A stretch of DNA of 10,231 nt, from positions 5,360-15,590 of the forward strand of contig QHXD01000049.1 in the NCBI GenBank assembly GCA_003223895.1, given 5' to 3'. The DNA is from Acidobacteriota bacterium. Its GTDB lineage: Bacteria; Acidobacteriota; Terriglobia; 20CM-2-55-15. Position numbers and translations under genes: made by a program. The notes under the pieces were generated by a model that worked only from the letters and a program-made list of their open reading frames with translations, was not told the DNA's origin and did no database searches. Below are positions 6,482 to 10,231 of this stretch, in pieces; the stretch's first letter is position 1, and each line of letters begins with the position of its first letter.

Positions 6482-7513
6482 ATGGAGAAAATCGGGATTC
6501 TGACGGGCGGTGGCGACTGCCCGGGATTGAACGCAGTCATCCGTGCCGTTGTTCGTCGCTCTCTCGCTCTCGGCAATGACGTCTTGGGCATCAAGAATGG
6601 CTGGGCCGGCCTGGTTCAGGGATTCGTCGAACCGCTCACGTACTTCTCCGTGTCGGGCATCCTTCCGCGAGGCGGAACAATCCTTGGTACGTCCCGGACA
6701 AATCCGTTCAAGCAAGTGGAGCAAGTTCAGAAGCTTAAGAGCAATTGGCAAAAGTTTGGCTTGAACAGCCTGGTTGCCGTTGGAGGCGAGGACACACTCG
6801 GTGTCGCGCACAAACTTTTCAAACAGGAAGGCTATCCGATCGTTGGCGTTCCAAAGACGATCGACAACGACCTCGCCGGTACCGATTACACGTTCGGTTT
6901 CGACACGGCCGTGCAGATCGTCACGGAAGCCATTGACCGTCTGCACACGACGGCGGAGTCTCACAAGCGCGTCATGGTGGTCGAAGTGATGGGACGTCAC
7001 GCCGGCTGGATCGCCACGCATTCCGGCATGGCCGGCGGAGCGGACTGCATCCTGGTTCCAGAAAAGAAATTCAACGTGGATGACGTCTGTGCGCTGATTC
7101 GCAAGCGCATCGACCGGGGCCGCGAGTTTGCCATCGTTGTGGTTGCCGAAGGCGCTACGCCCGACGAAACCCATCAGGTTCTCACGAAAGGCGGCCACGT
7201 CGATGAGTTCGGTCACGCCCAGCTTGGCGGAATTGGGGACTGGCTTGGAAAACAGATCGAACACAAGACCGGAATCGAAACCCGGGTGACCGTTCTCGGC
7301 CACGTCCAGCGCGGCGGCACGCCGACAGCCTACGACCGGGTTCTTGCAACCCGGTTCGGTATCAAAGCCGTCGAGCTGATCCGCGAAAAACAATTCGGTT
7401 ACATGGCTTCCCTCCGCGGCACGGAAATCGTGGCCGTGCCAATCGAAGAGGCGCTCAATCAGAAGCTGCTCGATCCCAAAGTTTTTGATGACGCGTCGGT
7501 CTTTTTCGGATAG
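6482..7513 (+). CDS. pfkA: 6-phosphofructokinase, probably pyrophosphate-dependent
   Basis: Phosphorylates fructose 6-phosphate to fructose 1,6-bisphosphate in glycolysis; with pyrophosphate as donor the reaction is reversible. The 343 residues match group A phosphofructokinases. Visible motifs are ILTGGGDCPGLNAV (6-19), the fructose-6-phosphate loop PKTIDND (124-130) with catalytic base D128, FGFDTA (138-143), EVMGRHAGW (168-176) and GHVQRGGTP. The donor site reads GGEDT (101-105) with D104, and K125 precedes TIDND. Classical ATP enzymes have Gly at both positions (GGDGS and PGTIDND). The Asp/Lys pair is the established signature for PPi dependence, because it blocks the ATP alpha-phosphate. 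The ATG at 6482 has GGAGG 11 bases upstream. The gene could be named pfp if the donor is confirmed. The family call is secure and the donor call is inference. Confidence 0.93.
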   Translation: MEKIGILTGGGDCPGLNAVIRAVVRRSLALGNDVLGIKNGWAGLVQGFVEPLTYFSVSGILPRGGTILGTSRTNPFKQVEQVQKLKSNWQKFGLNSLVAVGGEDTLGVAHKLFKQEGYPIVGVPKTIDNDLAGTDYTFGFDTAVQIVTEAIDRLHTTAESHKRVMVVEVMGRHAGWIATHSGMAGGADCILVPEKKFNVDDVCALIRKRIDRGREFAIVVVAEGATPDETHQVLTKGGHVDEFGHAQLGGIGDWLGKQIEHKTGIETRVTVLGHVQRGGTPTAYDRVLATRFGIKAVELIREKQFGYMASLRGTEIVAVPIEEALNQKLLDPKVFDDASVFFG

Positions 7514-7532
7514 AAACCCTCTGTGACACGTT

Positions 7533-7625
7533 TCTTAGCCGCGAATTACGCGAATGACGCGAACGGGCGCTCAAACGATTTATTAATGCGCCCGTTCGCG
7601 TCATTCGCGTAATTCGCGGCTAAGA
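7533..7625. repeat. Perfect 38-bp inverted repeat of 9-base units between pfkA and mutS
   Basis: Arms 7533-7570 and 7588-7625 are exact reverse complements over 38 bases around a 17-base loop (7571-7587). Each arm holds three 9-base units (CGCGAATTA, CGCGAATGA, CGCGAACGG at 7540-7566). It starts 19 bases after the pfkA stop and ends 15 bases before the mutS ATG, so it fills the 127-base gap. A TGACAC hexamer occurs on both sides (7524-7529 and 7633-7638), possibly chance, possibly a remnant of a target duplication. No T-run follows, so it is not a textbook terminator, though such a stem in RNA could stall polymerase or protect the pfkA 3' end. Confidence 0.95.
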
Positions 7626-7640
7626 GCTCACCTGACACAA

Positions 7641-10231
7641 ATGCAAGACCAAGACCTCACGCCCATGATGCGGCAGTACCATGCCGTAAAGCAGGAGACA
7701 CCGGACGCCCTGCTCCTGTTCCGCCTGGGCGATTTCTACGAGCTGTTTTTCGAAGATGCCGTCACGGCCTCGCGTGAACTCGAAATCACACTAACCGCGC
7801 GTAACAAGGACCGCGAGAATTCCGTGCCGATGTGCGGGGTACCCTACCACGCGGCGGACGGCTATATCGCGCGGCTGCTTCGCAAGGGTTACAAGGTCGC
7901 TATCTGCGACCAGGTGGAGGCCGCGCAGAAAGGTGTCAAGCTCGTAAAGCGGGAGGTCACGCGGATAATCACACCGGGGACCGTCACCGACACGAACATT
8001 CTGGCGCCCGGCGAAAACAATTTCCTGCTTGCCATCACCGACCGTGACGACCAGCTCGGTTCCGCCCTTCTCGACATCTCGACCGGCGAGCTTCGCGCTT
8101 CTCAGTTTTCCGGTCCGGATCGTTGGAGCCGGCTTCTCCTGGACATCGAGCATTTCGCTCCAACCGAAGTTCTGTTTCCCGAAAAACTCAAGGAAGCCGC
8201 GCACAAATTCGACGGAATCGCAAAGACGCCGATGGAAGACTGGCTGTTCGATCCCGATTATGCCTCGCGCGTTCTGCGCGACCAGTTGGGCACGGCGACG
8301 CTCGACGGCTTCGGCCTTGCGGACAAGGCGGCGGCGGTCGGAGCATCGGGCGCCATGATTCACTACGTCCGGCAGACGCAGAAGACGACGCTCGAGCACA
8401 TTACCGGACTGACATATTCCGAGGCGGCCGACTACCTGATGCTGGACGCATCGACCATCCGGAACCTCGAACTGTTCGAATCGTCAAGCGGCGACACCAG
8501 GGACACACTCCTGACCGTAATCAATCGAACGCGTACGGGGATGGGAGCGCGCCTCCTGCGAAACTGGCTCGTCCGCCCTTCGATCGATCCAAAGGAGATC
8601 GAATCGCGGCTCGACGCGGTCAGCGAGCTTGCCGGCTCCGCGATGGTTCTCGAGGCCGCGCGCGGCTCTTTTGAAGGCATGTTCGATCTGGAACGCCTGT
8701 TGGGCAAAATCACCATCGGCACGGCAAGCCCGCGAGAACTGACGTCGCTGCGCGGCTCGATCGGGCGGCTTCCCGCCATCGCAGCAGCGCTCGAAGGATT
8801 GAAGGCCAGCCGTTTCCTGCAGCTTCGGTCGCGGATGGATCTTCTCGAAGACCTCGGCGACCTGCTCAACAAAGCCATCAGCGACGATCCGCCTTTCGTG
8901 CTGGCCGATGGCGGTGTTATTCGCCAGGGCTATCATCTTGAACTGGACGATCTCCGCTCGCTTTCGAGAAACAGCAAGACCTATCTGGCATCCGTCGAAG
9001 CGCGCGAGCGCGAACGCACCGGCATTGGATCGTTGAAGGTGCGCTTCAACAAGGTCTTCGGTTATTACATCGAAGTATCCAAGGCGAATATGCATCTGGT
9101 CCCGAAAGATTACGACCGCAAACAAACCCTGGTTGGCGCCGAGCGATTCGTCACGCCGGAACTGAAGGAATACGAAGAGAAGATCCTGACGGCCGAAGAG
9201 AAGATTCTCGAGATCGAGAAGAATCTCTTTCAGAAGATTCGAAACCACATCGCGGAACAGGCGCGACGCATCCGCCAGACGGCAGCCGTGATCGCCGAGT
9301 TCGACGTGCTGACGGGGTTTGCGGCCACCGCGCAACGCTTCGGCTATTCGAGGCCGCAGATATCGGCTAATGATGAGGTGGTCGTTCGGAAGGGACGCCA
9401 TCCGGTCATCGAGGCTCTGGCCGAAGAGCATCGCGCCGACCGCTTCGTGCCCAACGATCTGTTCATGAACGATTCCACCGATCAGATTCTTATCGTGACC
9501 GGGCCGAACATGGGGGGCAAGTCGACATTTCTGAGGCAGAACGCGTTGCTCGTCATTCTCGCGCAGATGGGATCGTTTGTGCCGGCACAGTTATTGCGAT
9601 TTCCCATCGTGGACCGGATCTTTACGAGAATAGGCGCGTCCGACAATCTGGCACGCGGCCGTTCGACTTTCATGGTCGAAATGACCGAGACGGCAATCAT
9701 CCTGAATTCGGCGACAGCGCGAAGTCTGATCATCCTGGACGAGATCGGACGGGGTACCGCGACCTTTGATGGTCTTTCGATCGCCTGGGCGGTAATCGAG
9801 CACATTCAGGCCTCGATCCGGGCCAAAACGCTCTTCGCCACCCATTACCACGAGCTGACGGAGCTTGCCGACCTCCTTTCCGGAATCCGGAATTACCATG
9901 TCGCCGTAAAGGAGGCCCACGACCGTATCATTTTCCTGCGGACGGTCGAAAAAGGACCGGCGAACCGGAGCTATGGTATTGAAGTGGCTAGGCTTGCGGG
10001 AATTCCGGGGGGCGTCACCCAGCGGGCGCGAGAAATCCTCAAAAAACATGAGGAAAATGAACATGAGTTATCCGATAATCTGACTGTCCGAGCCAGACGA
10101 AAACCCAAAATAATCGTCAATCAGCTGTCCCTTTTTACCGCTTTGGAAGAAGAGCTTCGGATTGCTCTGCGCGGGATAGATCTCGACAGCATGACCCCTT
10201 TGGAAGCTTTAAGACTGTTAGCGGAACTCAA
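7641..10231 (+). CDS. mutS: DNA mismatch repair protein MutS (3' end cut by window)
   Basis: Recognises mismatches and small loops and recruits MutL. The open frame covers 863 codons to the window edge with no stop. It ends in MTPLEALRLLAEL, the usual extreme C-terminus, so probably only a few residues are missing. The mismatch-binding Phe-x-Glu motif is F32-Y33-E34 in GDFYELF. The connector, lever and clamp region includes GIGSLKVRFNKVFGYYIEVS from about 461. The ATPase has Walker A GPNMGGKST (621-629), Walker B LIILDEIGRGT with D700-E701, and FATHYHELTEL after it. QLSLF (828-832) is a canonical beta-clamp binding pentapeptide in the usual place. The start MQDQDLTPMMRQY aligns with the family; the ATG lacks a clear Shine-Dalgarno sequence and lies 15 bases after a 38-bp palindrome. 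GTATFDG in place of GTSTFDG is a known natural variant. Confidence 0.97.
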   Translation, partial: MQDQDLTPMMRQYHAVKQETPDALLLFRLGDFYELFFEDAVTASRELEITLTARNKDRENSVPMCGVPYHAADGYIARLLRKGYKVAICDQVEAAQKGVKLVKREVTRIITPGTVTDTNILAPGENNFLLAITDRDDQLGSALLDISTGELRASQFSGPDRWSRLLLDIEHFAPTEVLFPEKLKEAAHKFDGIAKTPMEDWLFDPDYASRVLRDQLGTATLDGFGLADKAAAVGASGAMIHYVRQTQKTTLEHITGLTYSEAADYLMLDASTIRNLELFESSSGDTRDTLLTVINRTRTGMGARLLRNWLVRPSIDPKEIESRLDAVSELAGSAMVLEAARGSFEGMFDLERLLGKITIGTASPRELTSLRGSIGRLPAIAAALEGLKASRFLQLRSRMDLLEDLGDLLNKAISDDPPFVLADGGVIRQGYHLELDDLRSLSRNSKTYLASVEARERERTGIGSLKVRFNKVFGYYIEVSKANMHLVPKDYDRKQTLVGAERFVTPELKEYEEKILTAEEKILEIEKNLFQKIRNHIAEQARRIRQTAAVIAEFDVLTGFAATAQRFGYSRPQISANDEVVVRKGRHPVIEALAEEHRADRFVPNDLFMNDSTDQILIVTGPNMGGKSTFLRQNALLVILAQMGSFVPAQLLRFPIVDRIFTRIGASDNLARGRSTFMVEMTETAIILNSATARSLIILDEIGRGTATFDGLSIAWAVIEHIQASIRAKTLFATHYHELTELADLLSGIRNYHVAVKEAHDRIIFLRTVEKGPANRSYGIEVARLAGIPGGVTQRAREILKKHEENEHELSDNLTVRARRKPKIIVNQLSLFTALEEELRIALRGIDLDSMTPLEALRLLAEL

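Noticed and set aside
6377..7393. Long minus-strand open frame opposite pfkA
   Set aside because: Antisense shadow of a clear phosphofructokinase gene, with no recognisable domain.
7533..7625. Palindrome as a CRISPR-like array or standard terminator
   Set aside because: There are no spacers of regular length between repeats and no T-run after the stem; it is better described as an interspersed palindromic repeat.
8484..9431. Long minus-strand open frame opposite mutS
   Set aside because: Antisense shadow of mutS, with no independent start signal or motif.
9738..9770. MutS GTATFDG instead of GTSTFDG as a possible ATPase defect
   Set aside because: Ala at this place occurs naturally in many bacterial MutS proteins and all other ATPase motifs are intact.

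Overview
The window is ordinary bacterial chromosome of moderately high GC (estimated by eye, high 50s percent), densely packed with housekeeping genes. Gene content and three palindromic interspersed repeats resemble Acidobacteriota or a similar soil or environmental phylum. That placement is an inference from repeat style and protein flavour, not a search result. There are no phage, plasmid, transposase, CRISPR or defence genes, and no tRNA or rRNA gene was recognised.

Layout. Positions 1-6449 are one long minus-strand series, read right to left: tsaB (tRNA t6A synthesis), rimI (ribosomal-protein/TsaD-partner acetyltransferase), a small DUF465/YdcH-like protein, psd and pssA (the two steps from CDP-diacylglycerol to phosphatidylethanolamine), an aspartate-semialdehyde-dehydrogenase-like protein that has lost its catalytic cysteine, a six-helix membrane protein of unknown function, and guaA (GMP synthase). 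From psd to guaA all five genes overlap their neighbours by 4 to 17 bases, so they are probably co-transcribed and translationally coupled. Positions 6482-10231 are on the plus strand: a phosphofructokinase whose active-site residues predict pyrophosphate rather than ATP as phosphoryl donor, then mutS, which runs off the window end only a few codons short of its expected C-terminus. tsaB and pfkA diverge from a gap of just 32 bases.

The most interesting non-genic content is three unrelated palindromes. One (2067-2149) lies inside the membrane-protein gene and is open in the reading frame, adding about 23 residues. One (4952-5014) is built of 8-base tandem units and sits upstream of psd. One (7533-7625) has perfect 38-base arms containing 9-base tandem units and fills the pfkA-mutS gap. 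I see no clear new multi-gene system. The best candidates for follow-up are the coding palindrome, the tandem-unit palindromes and the Asd-like probable pseudoenzyme in the phospholipid operon.
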